Below, one piece after another: positions 1 through 5,727 of a DNA stretch of 6,963 nt (positions are counted from its first letter, which is position 1; each line of letters starts with the position of its first letter). Both the position numbers and the translations under genes were made by a program. Under the pieces are notes generated by a model, which searched no databases, was not told where the DNA came from, and saw nothing but the letters and a program-made list of their open reading frames with translations. This DNA is from Desulfobacterales bacterium. Lineage in GTDB: Bacteria > Desulfobacterota > Desulfobacteria > Desulfobacterales > Desulfobacteraceae. The stretch spans positions 1 through 6,963 of the forward strand of contig JAKSBB010001034.1 in the NCBI GenBank assembly GCA_022361315.1. Reading direction: 5' to 3'.

Positions 1-30
1 ATTCTGAGCCAGGATCAAACTCTCCAGTTA
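1..30 (-). rRNA. rrs: 16S ribosomal RNA, 5' end only (partial)
   Basis: Read on the minus strand, bases 23 down to 1 are the universal bacterial 16S 5' sequence (AGAGTTTGATCCTGGCTCAG, the site of the 27F primer). The E. coli homologue has this motif starting at residue 8, so the mature 5' end is placed at about position 30, give or take a few bases. The gene runs leftwards out of the window, so nothing can be said about the rest of the rRNA operon. The fragment is too short for taxonomic placement. Confidence 0.97.
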
Positions 31-213
31 TAATCCTATATCAACGAAGCCAAAACTTCGTTATGTACTAAAACTTTAAGGTCGACCTCGTCTTGCTGTT
101 AGGCTTGACGAGTTGTTTTGTGACCCGCTCATTGCTTTTTTCACTGACCAATTTTCAAAGATCAAAAAAAATCTCCCCGGTGCGCTGTCCGTTCGGCGTT
201 GCCCCGTGAAGAC
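31..213 (-). other. rrn leader (pre-16S 5' transcribed spacer)
   Basis: This is the stretch between the predicted transcription start (about 213) and the mature 16S 5' end. It holds no ORF of note. On the minus strand it contains, in order, a GC-rich start with a CCGGT/ACCGG pairing (177-181 with 212-216), a boxA-like antitermination site (about 151-164), a hairpin with a 6-bp stem (87-92 with 107-112), and a 7-bp hairpin (43-49 with 56-62) about 13 nt before the 16S start. The hairpin nearest the 16S may belong to the processing stalk that RNase III and other RNases cut. Its partner sequence downstream of 16S is outside the window, so that role is inference. Confidence 0.75.
151..164 (-). 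promoter_or_regulatory. boxA-like rrn antitermination site
   Basis: The minus strand reads TGATCTTTGAAAAT, close to the rrn boxA consensus (TGYTCTTTRACAA-like). It sits in the expected place between the rrn promoter and the 16S gene. In known systems the NusB/NusE complex binds boxA RNA and makes RNA polymerase resistant to Rho termination. Match and position are seen in the sequence; binding is inferred from the family. Confidence 0.65.
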
Positions 214-219
214 CGGCGT

Positions 220-248
220 AATATGCTAGAATTTTTCATTTCTGTCAA
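220..248 (-). promoter_or_regulatory. rrn promoter (sigma70 type)
   Basis: On the minus strand, TTGACA (243-248) is followed after exactly 17 bases by CATATT (220-225). A GC-rich discriminator (ACGCCGG) follows the -10, typical of stringently controlled rRNA promoters. Transcription should start at about 213. Upstream of the -35 the DNA is extremely A/T-rich, as in an UP element. This is the only good promoter seen for the 16S gene within the window. Confidence 0.82.
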
Positions 249-285
249 ACACTTTTTTAATATTTTTTCAACTTTTCTTCTGACC
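249..285 (-). promoter_or_regulatory. UP-element-like A/T-rich region with phased T-tracts
   Basis: Plus-strand T-tracts start at 253 (T6), 263 (T6) and 273 (T4), exactly 10 bp apart, directly upstream of the rrn -35. A further T5 lies at 232-236, inside the promoter spacer, about two helical turns away. Upstream A/T-rich DNA is known to bind the RNA polymerase alpha C-terminal domain at rRNA promoters. Tracts in phase with the helix also bend DNA. The role here is inferred from position and pattern. Confidence 0.6.
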
Positions 286-310
286 CTTTGATTTTAATGG
301 GAATTGTACC

Positions 311-339
311 TTGTATCTAATTCCGCAAATCTCTATAGT
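311..339 (+). promoter_or_regulatory. Predicted sigma70 promoter of ltaE
   Basis: TTGTAT (311-316) and TATAGT (334-339) are separated by 17 bases, placing the transcription start at about 345-347. This gives a leader of about 57 nt before the chosen ltaE start at 403. The site is divergent from the rrn promoter, with about 62 bp between the two -35 boxes. A -35 of 4/6 and a -10 of 5/6 make it a fair but unproven promoter. Confidence 0.5.
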
Positions 340-349
340 GGGAGGGTTT

Positions 350-373
350 GGCCGAAGACTCGGTCCGTTTTTT
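350..373 (+). other. Hairpin with T6 tract in the ltaE leader
   Basis: GGCCGA (350-355) pairs with TCGGTC (360-365), including one G-U pair, closing a 4-nt loop. Two bases later comes a run of six T (368-373). The shape resembles a small intrinsic terminator. If the promoter at 311-339 is right, however, the hairpin begins only a few bases into the transcript, so it may protect the 5' end or attenuate expression. No known riboswitch fold was recognised. Confidence 0.4.
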
Positions 374-402
374 ATTATGACTATAAATTTGAAGGTATAA
401 AA

Positions 403-1428
403 ATGACCCCCAAAAGTATAAGTGCCGACCTGAGAAGTGATACCGTTACCTGCCCCACCCCTGAAATGAAAACCGCAATGATGGAAGCGTCTTTAGGGGA
501 TGATGTTTACGGAGAAGACCCCACTGTAAATCTTCTGGAAGAAAAGGCGGCCCGGATCACAGGCAAAGACGCAGCGCTTTATTGTGCCTCCGGCACCCAA
601 TCCAATCTGCTGGCCCTGCTGAGTCATTGTCAAAGGGGTGATGAATACATTGTCGGACAGACGGCCCACACCTATAGGTACGAAGCAGGAGGCGCTGCAG
701 TACTTGGAAGCATTCAGCCCCAGCCCCTGGACTTTGAACCGGACGGCACCCTTGATCTTGAAAAGGTGTCCCGGTTTATCAAACCCGATGATTATCACTT
801 TGCCAAGACCCGGCTGCTCTGCCTTGAAAATACCCAGGGGGGGAAAGTGCTTTCCATGGACTATCTCCGGGAAGCCCGTACCTTTGCAAATAAACACAAT
901 CTTGGTTTCCATCTGGATGGTGCCAGAGTGTTCAATGCCGCAGTGAAGCTCAACCTTGATGTAAAGGATATCGTGGGATTGTTTGACACGGTATCCTGCT
1001 GCCTGTCCAAAGGCCTTGGTGCTCCGGTGGGTTCCGTTCTTTGCGGACCTTCAGACTTCATTGCCCGGGCCAGGCGCTGGAGAAAAATGGTCGGCGGCGG
1101 AATGCGCCAGGCCGGTATATTGGCTGCCGCTTGCATCTATGCCTTAGATAATAATGTGGAGCGCCTGGCCGAAGACCATACCAACGCCAAACGACTGGCC
1201 GAAGGGTTGTCAGATATTCAGGAATTGAACGTGAATCCTGAGGACGTTCAGACAAACATCCTCTTTGCAGACGTGGGGAGTAAAATCGAAGTGCTGGCCG
1301 ATCATATGGCAAACTATGGTATTCTCATCGACCGTGCAGAACATTTGAGACTTGTCACCCACCTGGATGTCACTGCCGAAGATATAGAAAAAACCATACA
1401 GGGTTTCAGAGACTTTTACGCTGGCTAA
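403..1428 (+). CDS. ltaE: Low-specificity L-threonine aldolase
   Basis: This PLP enzyme of the beta-eliminating lyase fold (type I) cleaves L-threonine and L-allo-threonine to glycine and acetaldehyde in the cytosol. The 341 residues match the family length (E. coli LtaE has 333) and align almost end to end from memory. Visible motifs are LRSDTVT (10-16), GDDVYGEDP (32-40), SGTQSN (63-68) in the PLP phosphate region, H89 in AHTYRYEAGG, H132 in DDYHFAK, LDGAR (171-175) with the Asp that contacts the PLP ring nitrogen, and LSKGLGAPVGS (201-211) with Schiff-base Lys203. The reading frame extends upstream to a TTG at 304. The ATG at 403 is preferred because GAAGG lies 7 nt upstream, the family starts here, and the upstream residues look non-coding and overlap the promoter. 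The gene is monocistronic, with its own promoter and terminator, and diverges from the rRNA operon. Confidence 0.96.
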   Translation: MTPKSISADLRSDTVTCPTPEMKTAMMEASLGDDVYGEDPTVNLLEEKAARITGKDAALYCASGTQSNLLALLSHCQRGDEYIVGQTAHTYRYEAGGAAVLGSIQPQPLDFEPDGTLDLEKVSRFIKPDDYHFAKTRLLCLENTQGGKVLSMDYLREARTFANKHNLGFHLDGARVFNAAVKLNLDVKDIVGLFDTVSCCLSKGLGAPVGSVLCGPSDFIARARRWRKMVGGGMRQAGILAAACIYALDNNVERLAEDHTNAKRLAEGLSDIQELNVNPEDVQTNILFADVGSKIEVLADHMANYGILIDRAEHLRLVTHLDVTAEDIEKTIQGFRDFYAG

Positions 1429-1451
1429 GACCTCAAATACCAACAGAAGAT

Positions 1452-1499
1452 ATGCGGTGTATATTCTTTATCAAGAAGAACACCGCATCTTTATTTTAG
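1452..1499 (+). terminator. Intrinsic terminator of ltaE
   Basis: ATGCGGTGT (1452-1460) pairs perfectly with ACACCGCAT (1480-1488). An inner TTCTT/AAGAA stem (1464-1468 with 1473-1477) closes a 4-nt loop, and a T-rich tail (CTTTATTTTA) follows. It begins 23 bp after the ltaE stop. The tail overlaps the last codons and stop of the convergent phosphodiesterase gene. On the minus strand the same stem is followed by ATCTTCTGTT, a weaker tail, so it may also stop leftward transcription less efficiently. Confidence 0.8.
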
Positions 1500-2309
1500 A
1501 AATCGCTGGGGATAATCTGTAATAATGCCGTCCGCGCCGGCATTGACAAATCTCATATAATCGTGGGGTTCATTGACGGTAAACAGGTTGATTCGCCTGC
1601 CCGCAGCTTTAAGGGCTTTGATGTCCCTGGGGATGATGAGATTTGCATTGATATTCAATACCTGGAATTCCCCATTTGTAAACACCGGGGAATTAAAATC
1701 CAGGGGAACGTCATCGTCCCACCCCACCAGCGCCTGGACTTCGATTTCCGGCGCCCGGTCCCGCACCTGCCTGAGCCAGGCATGGTTGAATGAAGAGATC
1801 ACCACCCTGTCATGGGCAATACCGGCACGGGCAATATCGGTCAACGTCCTGGAAACCATGAACCCCAATTCAGGCTCGTTACCGTAATCCTTCAGCTCGA
1901 TATTGATGGTCCACTTAAGTTCCCGGGTCAGCACCAACCCGTCATAAAGAGAGGGGATTCGTTCCTCCCGGTATGACGCCAGGTCTTTTGGGTCAATTTC
2001 ATTCAGGGTGTCATAGGGATCGGTCCGCTCAAAGTAAGCGCCTGCTTCCAGAAGTTCCAGTTCCATCATGGTATAGCTGCGAAGACGGTCCTGCCCCCCC
2101 GGCTGTTCCGGATCATAGGCAAACTCATTTGCGGCATTGGTACACCGGGTCAGGGTATCGTCATGAAACAGTACGAGTTGGCCTTCCATGGTGAGGTTGG
2201 CGTCGGTTTCCCATCTGTGGGCACCGAGACGATGGGCCAGCCGGGCAGCAGCCAGGGTATTTTCCGGGGCCAGGCTCCTGGCGCCGCGGTGAGCGATGAT
2301 TTCAACCAT
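1491..2309 (-). CDS. Glycerophosphodiester phosphodiesterase, cytoplasmic (GlpQ/UgpQ family)
   Basis: The product is predicted to hydrolyse glycerophosphodiesters from phospholipid turnover to glycerol-3-phosphate and an alcohol, using a metal-dependent TIM barrel (GDPD domain) that spans all 272 residues. Diagnostic motifs are visible: AHRGARSLAPENT (6-18) with the catalytic HRG and APENT, ETD (34-36) with metal-binding acids, FHDDTLTR (48-55) with the second catalytic His, IELKD (137-141) with another metal ligand, and a C-terminal FTVNEP...ADGIITDYP (243-267). There is no signal peptide, so it resembles cytoplasmic UgpQ rather than periplasmic GlpQ. The nearest Shine-Dalgarno-like AGAGG is 12 nt before the ATG, rather far. 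The family N-terminus (HRG near residue 7) supports this start. It lies 114 nt downstream of fmdB on the same strand. A weak possible promoter of its own (TTCTGA, 17 nt, TAATCT) is not convincing. Substrate specificity cannot be told from sequence. Confidence 0.93.
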   Translation of the reverse strand: MVEIIAHRGARSLAPENTLAAARLAHRLGAHRWETDANLTMEGQLVLFHDDTLTRCTNAANEFAYDPEQPGGQDRLRSYTMMELELLEAGAYFERTDPYDTLNEIDPKDLASYREERIPSLYDGLVLTRELKWTINIELKDYGNEPELGFMVSRTLTDIARAGIAHDRVVISSFNHAWLRQVRDRAPEIEVQALVGWDDDVPLDFNSPVFTNGEFQVLNINANLIIPRDIKALKAAGRRINLFTVNEPHDYMRFVNAGADGIITDYPQRFLK

Positions 2310-2373
2310 TGTTGCGTATGACCTCTTTTAGATTACTGCTGCAGATGGAGTTTCAGAACCGATAAAGGTGGGT

Positions 2374-2399
2374 TTGCCTGCCTTAATAAAGGCAGGCAA
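2374..2399 (-). repeat. Perfect 11-bp stem-loop between fmdB and the phosphodiesterase gene
   Basis: TTGCCTGCCTT (2374-2384) and AAGGCAGGCAA (2389-2399) form an uninterrupted 11-bp stem with a 4-nt loop, the strongest hairpin in the window. It starts 24 nt after the fmdB stop. On the minus strand it is followed by ACCCACCTTTATC rather than a clean U-tract; the U-rich stretch comes before it instead. It could be a weak terminator, an mRNA-stabilising 3' end for fmdB, or a processing site that sets different levels of the two genes. Confidence 0.7.
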
Positions 2400-2423
2400 T
2401 AAAAATAATAATATTGAACCGCT

Positions 2424-2672
2424 TCAGGAAACGCCCGGCACGGTATATGTTTTACATGATCCGCCTGAACAGGTGCGTTCCTGGGTATGAACCCCTTTGC
2501 CCGCAGATGCAGAACCGGAATCCCCCATGGCATAGTTGGTGGCGGACACAACCCGTTGGAATTCAACGGATTTGCACTTCGGACAATTGATTTCCTTGTC
2601 ATCGTCCGACTTCATGACAATCACTTCAAAAAATTCTTCGCACTTGCTGCACTTAAACTCGTATATCGGCAT
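2424..2672 (-). CDS. FmdB-family putative regulatory zinc ribbon protein
   Basis: This small cytoplasmic protein of 82 residues opens with the FmdB/CxxC-CxxC-SSSS zinc ribbon. MPIYEFKC is the family N-terminus; C8-x2-C11 and C30-x2-C33 should bind one zinc; and VEFQRVVSATNY (36-47) closes the ribbon. The tail (48-82) is Gly/Ser-rich with two more cysteines (C68, C73). Family members are annotated as putative regulatory proteins because one lies beside amide-degradation genes; their true role is unsettled. The start is secure: AAGGAG lies 5 nt before the ATG, and a near-consensus promoter lies upstream. It follows recN on the same strand after a 178-nt gap, so it is probably transcribed separately. 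The function is unknown beyond likely zinc binding. Confidence 0.9.
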   Translation of the reverse strand: MPIYEFKCSKCEEFFEVIVMKSDDDKEINCPKCKSVEFQRVVSATNYAMGDSGSASAGKGVHTQERTCSGGSCKTYTVPGVS

Positions 2673-2677
2673 TCCAA

Positions 2678-2683
2678 CTCCTT
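2678..2683 (-). promoter_or_regulatory. Ribosome binding site of the fmdB-family gene
   Basis: The minus strand reads AAGGAG, 5 nt before the ATG. It is a strong Shine-Dalgarno and settles the start at 2672 against a longer frame. Confidence 0.85.
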
Positions 2684-2755
2684 AGTTTTGACCATAACTA
2701 TAATACGCCGGGGATGCACCAGGGGTGTACCAAACGTATTTTTTGATAGTCCGAA

Positions 2756-2783
2756 ATTGTAACCATAAATGAAATTTTGTCAA
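2756..2783 (-). promoter_or_regulatory. Predicted sigma70 promoter of the fmdB-family gene
   Basis: On the minus strand TTGACA (2778-2783) and TACAAT (2756-2761) are 16 bases apart, close to consensus. Transcription should begin near 2749, giving a 5' UTR of about 77 nt. That UTR contains an imperfect hairpin, CACC pairing with GGTG around the loop at about 2712-2731. The region between recN and this gene (2673-2850) holds no other gene and no clear recN terminator. Confidence 0.72.
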
Positions 2784-2850
2784 GCAGACAGCGCAGATAA
2801 ACTGAAATAACAGCAAGTTGAAAGACCGTATAATATGGAAACAATACCGG

Positions 2851-4551
2851 TTAACGGGTTTCTAAAAGTTCCCGGGCATGGGCCCGGGTGGCATCGGTGA
2901 TCTCCTGCCCGCCGATCATCCTGGCGATCTCTTCGATACGCTCGGTCTCCGTGGCCAGGGGGACAATGCTTGTGGCGGTTCTCTGGTTCTTCACCTGCTT
3001 GAATATCCGGTACTGGTGGCTGCCGTAGCGGGCAATTTGTGCCAGATGGGTGATACAGATCACCTGATGGCGGTCTCCCAGTTCTTTGAGCTTCAAACCC
3101 ACTTTGTCAGAAGTGGCCCCGCCGATGCCGGAGTCAACCTCATCAAACACGAGTGTTTCCAGGGAGTGCCCGCGAGACAACACCACTTTCAGCGCCAGAA
3201 CGATACGTGAAAGCTCTCCGCCCGAGGCGATCTTGGCAAGGGGCTTGGGCTTTTCCCCTGGATTTGGGCTGAGCAAGAATCCGACCCGGTCCATACCGGT
3301 GGCAAAAATCTTCTCGCTGCTGTCCGTGGAAATATCGGAGGATTTGTCCGATGCAACCGTTGAAAAGGCGACTTCAAATCTGGCACGCCCCATTTCAAGG
3401 GCCCCCAATTCCTTCTGTGCCAGTTTTGCCAGTGCGAGCCCTTCTTTTTGGCGCCTCATGGACAGGGCCCTGGCTTTCTGGCGGATGCCGGATTCAAGTT
3501 CTTTGAGCTCGGCTTCCAATGCAGAGATCTTCTTGCCCAGCCCCAGGTTTTCCGACAGGGCACCGGACATGGTCTCATATTGCTCAAACAGGGATTCCAG
3601 GCTTCCCCCGTATTTCCGCTTAAGCTTTGAAATCAGATCCAGTCGCTGATCCACCATTTCCAGGGATTCCGGATCCAGATCAATGGTATCCGTATAAGCC
3701 CTGAATTCTGAAATCAAATCCTGAAGATCAAAGGATATGGAGTCCAGCCGGTCTCCCATGGTCATGAGACGGGCGTCACTTTGACCGTAACGCCGGAAAC
3801 GGTCTGACAAACCTGCAATCCGCTCCATAAGCGCGCCTTCACGGTCATAGATTTCGTGAATGGCACCGTTCACGGTTTCAAATATCTGGCTGGCATTTTG
3901 CAATTGTTCCCGTTTCCGGGCCAGTTCCTCATCTTCGCCGGGTTGAATGGCGGCCGATGCGATTTCATCCACCTGGTGCTGAAGGAATTCCTGTTCCTTT
4001 TCCGCAGTGGCCTGCTTTTCCTTCAGTTCCCGGATCTCCCGCTTCATGGGAACAATTTTCCGGAACAGTGCCCCGACCTCCTGCCGCAGTTCCAGGGTAT
4101 TGGCGAACTCGTCCAGTATATCCAGATGGTTCTCTTCTTTGAGCAGTCCCTGGTGAGCGTGCTGGCTGGAGATACCTGCCAGGTTAAAGGTCACCTGCTT
4201 CAACAGATCCAGGGTGGACTGACGGGAATTGATATACACCCGGCTTTTACCGGCACCGGAAATGACCCTGCGGATGATCAGACCGTCTTCCCAGTCCATT
4301 CCCTGCTCCGTCATCACACGGGCGGCGTGGGAGTCACCACTAATTTCAAAAAAGGCTTCAAGCTCCGCACTGTCTTCACCGGTGCGGACCAGATCGGCGG
4401 AGGCCCTCCCCCCAAGAAGCAGATTTACGGCCTCGATGATAATGGACTTGCCGGCCCCGGTTTCACCGGTGAGCACGGAAAGGCCGTCATTAAACTCAAT
4501 GCGGATATCTTCAATGATTGCAAAGTTTTTTATGGCCAGCGCGCTTAGCAT
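2851..4551 (-). CDS. recN: DNA repair protein RecN
   Basis: RecN is an SMC-like ATPase of the cytosol that acts at DNA double-strand breaks with RecA. The 566 residues match the family (E. coli has 553). The N-terminal half-ATPase has MLSALAIKNFAIIEDIRIEF and Walker A GETGAGKS (29-36), then ISSQHAHQGLL (127-137) in the Q-loop region. Coiled-coil stretches lie around 155-220 and 335-385. The C-terminal half has FLLSPNPGE (425-433), the ABC signature IASGGELSRI (441-450), Walker B TLVFDEVDSGIGG (466-478) with D470/E471, and H502 in ITHLAQIA. The frame is open further upstream to 4674, but the ATG at 4551 fits the family start and has GGAGG 4 nt before it. The start overlaps the end of the Gate-protein gene by 41 nt, suggesting a shared transcript. 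No LexA-type operator was recognised nearby. Confidence 0.97.
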   Translation of the reverse strand: MLSALAIKNFAIIEDIRIEFNDGLSVLTGETGAGKSIIIEAVNLLLGGRASADLVRTGEDSAELEAFFEISGDSHAARVMTEQGMDWEDGLIIRRVISGAGKSRVYINSRQSTLDLLKQVTFNLAGISSQHAHQGLLKEENHLDILDEFANTLELRQEVGALFRKIVPMKREIRELKEKQATAEKEQEFLQHQVDEIASAAIQPGEDEELARKREQLQNASQIFETVNGAIHEIYDREGALMERIAGLSDRFRRYGQSDARLMTMGDRLDSISFDLQDLISEFRAYTDTIDLDPESLEMVDQRLDLISKLKRKYGGSLESLFEQYETMSGALSENLGLGKKISALEAELKELESGIRQKARALSMRRQKEGLALAKLAQKELGALEMGRARFEVAFSTVASDKSSDISTDSSEKIFATGMDRVGFLLSPNPGEKPKPLAKIASGGELSRIVLALKVVLSRGHSLETLVFDEVDSGIGGATSDKVGLKLKELGDRHQVICITHLAQIARYGSHQYRIFKQVKNQRTATSIVPLATETERIEEIARMIGGQEITDATRAHARELLETR

Positions 4552-5500
4552 TGAGCCTCCTAGCATAGGAAAATCCAGTGTAGATCCAGGCCACGGCCAT
4601 GGCAGCCAGGAGCCGCGGAATCCAGAGCCAGAATACGGGGATGCCCAACGGCAGAAACAATGCCGGGTCCTCAATCATGGCATGGTTAACACCAATGGAC
4701 AGATGAAGCTTGGTGAGTGCCTCCCGATCATAGGTATGGGTCCGGGTCTCTTCTACGATGACGGCCGACCCGTAGGCCAGTCCGAAGGTAGCCGCCGTCA
4801 TCCAGAGCATGGCGCAGGAGCGGTCCAGTCCCATCAGTCGTACCACCGGTGCACAGATACGGGTAACAGAATCAATGAGCTGAAAGGTTTTTGCCAGCTC
4901 AAGCACCACCATCAGCGGCATGATGATACAAAAGATCTGAATGCACAATTTCCCCGTGCTGATACCCCATTCCGCCAGCATGGCGGAAAAAGGGCCGATC
5001 GCGGACTGTGTTGCCGCGCCTGCAGCAGCCACTCCTGTGCCGGGCTCAACATCCATAATCAGGGCACAGACAAAAGTCACCACAAAAGACATCCCCAGGC
5101 GAAAGGCCGCAGCCATAAAAAACCGAATACCGGAATTGGCCTGAACCAGGCTCTCCTGGATAATATTATGGGAAATCAGGGTAAATATGGCGATCAATAT
5201 CATGTGATCCATGGAAAAAGACATCACCGACAGGGCCGCCACCGTACCGTAAATCCCTGTAAACAACCCGATCACAAGCACCACGGCGGCACTGGCGGGC
5301 AGGCAGATCAGACTCATGAGGGGTTCCAGAAGAAAGTCCAGGTGATGGAGCAGGTTAAAGTGCACCATCAATGCCGTAAAAAAGGAAATGGGTACAAGGA
5401 TCTTCAACAGCCAGAGCAGGCCGCTCCAGCCTTTTTTCAATCCTGCGGTGACACTGGTTTGAACACGGCGGGCAGTGGTGTCATTATTTTTTGGATTCAT
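4511..5500 (-). CDS. Gate-domain (nucleoside-recognition / spore-maturation-like) membrane protein
   Basis: The product is a polytopic inner-membrane protein of 329 residues with about seven or eight hydrophobic segments (roughly 27-48, 62-92, 97-110, 130-150, 183-203, 230-250, 284-309). It resembles the Gate/nucleoside-recognition family, which includes spore maturation proteins A/B and parts of nucleoside and ferrous-iron transporters. Two similar motif sets can be seen: GLFTGIYG (78-85) with SHNIIQES (110-117), and TFGLAYGS (238-245) with VNHAMIEDP (271-279). Each is followed by a Gly and then Arg before a hydrophobic stretch, so the protein is probably an internal duplication. The substrate is unknown. 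The ATG at 5500 gives a charged N-terminus before the first membrane segment and overlaps the preceding small gene by 17 nt. An ATG at 5542 is possible (343 aa). Neither has a good Shine-Dalgarno, so translation may be coupled. The 3' end overlaps recN by 41 nt. Confidence 0.82.
   Translation of the reverse strand: MNPKNNDTTARRVQTSVTAGLKKGWSGLLWLLKILVPISFFTALMVHFNLLHHLDFLLEPLMSLICLPASAAVVLVIGLFTGIYGTVAALSVMSFSMDHMILIAIFTLISHNIIQESLVQANSGIRFFMAAAFRLGMSFVVTFVCALIMDVEPGTGVAAAGAATQSAIGPFSAMLAEWGISTGKLCIQIFCIIMPLMVVLELAKTFQLIDSVTRICAPVVRLMGLDRSCAMLWMTAATFGLAYGSAVIVEETRTHTYDREALTKLHLSIGVNHAMIEDPALFLPLGIPVFWLWIPRLLAAMAVAWIYTGFSYARRLNAKRAGHKKLCNH
4556..4560 (-). promoter_or_regulatory. Ribosome binding site of recN inside the upstream gene
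   Basis: GGAGG on the minus strand, 4 nt before the recN ATG, lies within the coding region of the Gate protein. It decides the recN start in favour of 4551 over in-frame Met codons further upstream, and it fits translational coupling. Confidence 0.8.
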
Positions 5501-5690
5501 CGGGCTGTTTTTCAAACATCTGTTTTGCCAGCATCTGGGCATCTAAACTTTTTCGAACGGTGTCATTGACCGTCGCATGGATATCCCTGAAGGATTCATG
5601 TATATTGGAAGGCGACAGTCTGCCCATCTCAATGAATTTGACAATGATTTCCTTGGTGGTACGGAGTACCTGTTCGTCTATGGATTTCAT
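5484..5690 (-). CDS. Small conserved-looking helical protein, function unknown (68 aa)
   Basis: This short, soluble, charged protein has no membrane segment, cysteine pair or signal peptide. The middle (about 10-48: TKEIIVKFIEMGRLSPSNIH, then SFRDIHATVNDTV) reads as two amphipathic helices joined by a Ser-Pro turn. The tail is lysine- and glutamate-rich. The helical pattern faintly recalls the N-terminal part of MucR/Ros-type regulators, but the zinc finger of that family is absent, so the comparison is only suggestive. Evidence that it is real: the frame fits between a promoter and the Gate gene, it overlaps that gene by 17 nt, and the composition is protein-like. No Shine-Dalgarno precedes the ATG. 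An in-frame stop lies 9 codons upstream and no other good start codon is available, so a leaderless start is possible. It is probably the first gene of the Gate-protein/recN transcript. Confidence 0.68.
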   Translation of the reverse strand: MKSIDEQVLRTTKEIIVKFIEMGRLSPSNIHESFRDIHATVNDTVRKSLDAQMLAKQMFEKQPDESKK

Positions 5691-5698
5691 AAAAATGA

Positions 5699-5727
5699 TG
5701 AATACCAGAAGCCCTTAACAAGGTCAA
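5699..5727 (-). promoter_or_regulatory. Predicted promoter of the small-protein/Gate/recN transcript
   Basis: On the minus strand TTGACC (5722-5727) and TATTCA (5699-5704) are 17 bases apart. Only 8 bases separate the -10 from the ATG at 5690, so the transcript would start at or within a couple of bases of the start codon. This fits the lack of a ribosome binding site. Confidence 0.5.

Noticed and set aside
304..402. N-terminal extension of ltaE by 33 residues from a TTG start
   Set aside because: The extension overlaps the predicted promoter and leader hairpin, has no ribosome binding site, and is absent from the family. The ATG at 403 has GAAGG at good spacing.
2310..2355. Separate promoter for the phosphodiesterase gene (TTCTGA, 17 nt, TAATCT on the minus strand)
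   Set aside because: Both boxes match weakly and no other support is visible, so it was not listed as a feature.
2487..2762. 91-aa plus-strand frame over fmdB
   Set aside because: It runs antisense to the well-supported zinc ribbon gene and through its promoter, with no ribosome binding site or known motif.
2843..2856. Near-palindrome CCGGTTAACGGG at the recN stop as a terminator
   Set aside because: It leaves no room for a loop and no T-tract follows. It is too short and irregular to call.
3856..4548. 230-aa plus-strand open frame opposite recN
   Set aside because: It is a shadow of the conserved recN coding strand, without recognisable motifs.
4552..4674. Longer RecN with 41 extra N-terminal residues
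   Set aside because: The extra residues are the antisense-frame reading of the Gate-protein gene and are Trp/Pro/Ser-rich nonsense. The known RecN start is at 4551 with a strong GGAGG.
4229..5569. 446-aa plus-strand open frame
   Set aside because: It lies antisense to recN and the Gate gene, is low in hydrophobic structure and rich in His/Gln/Gly, matches no family, and the opposite strand clearly codes for real proteins.
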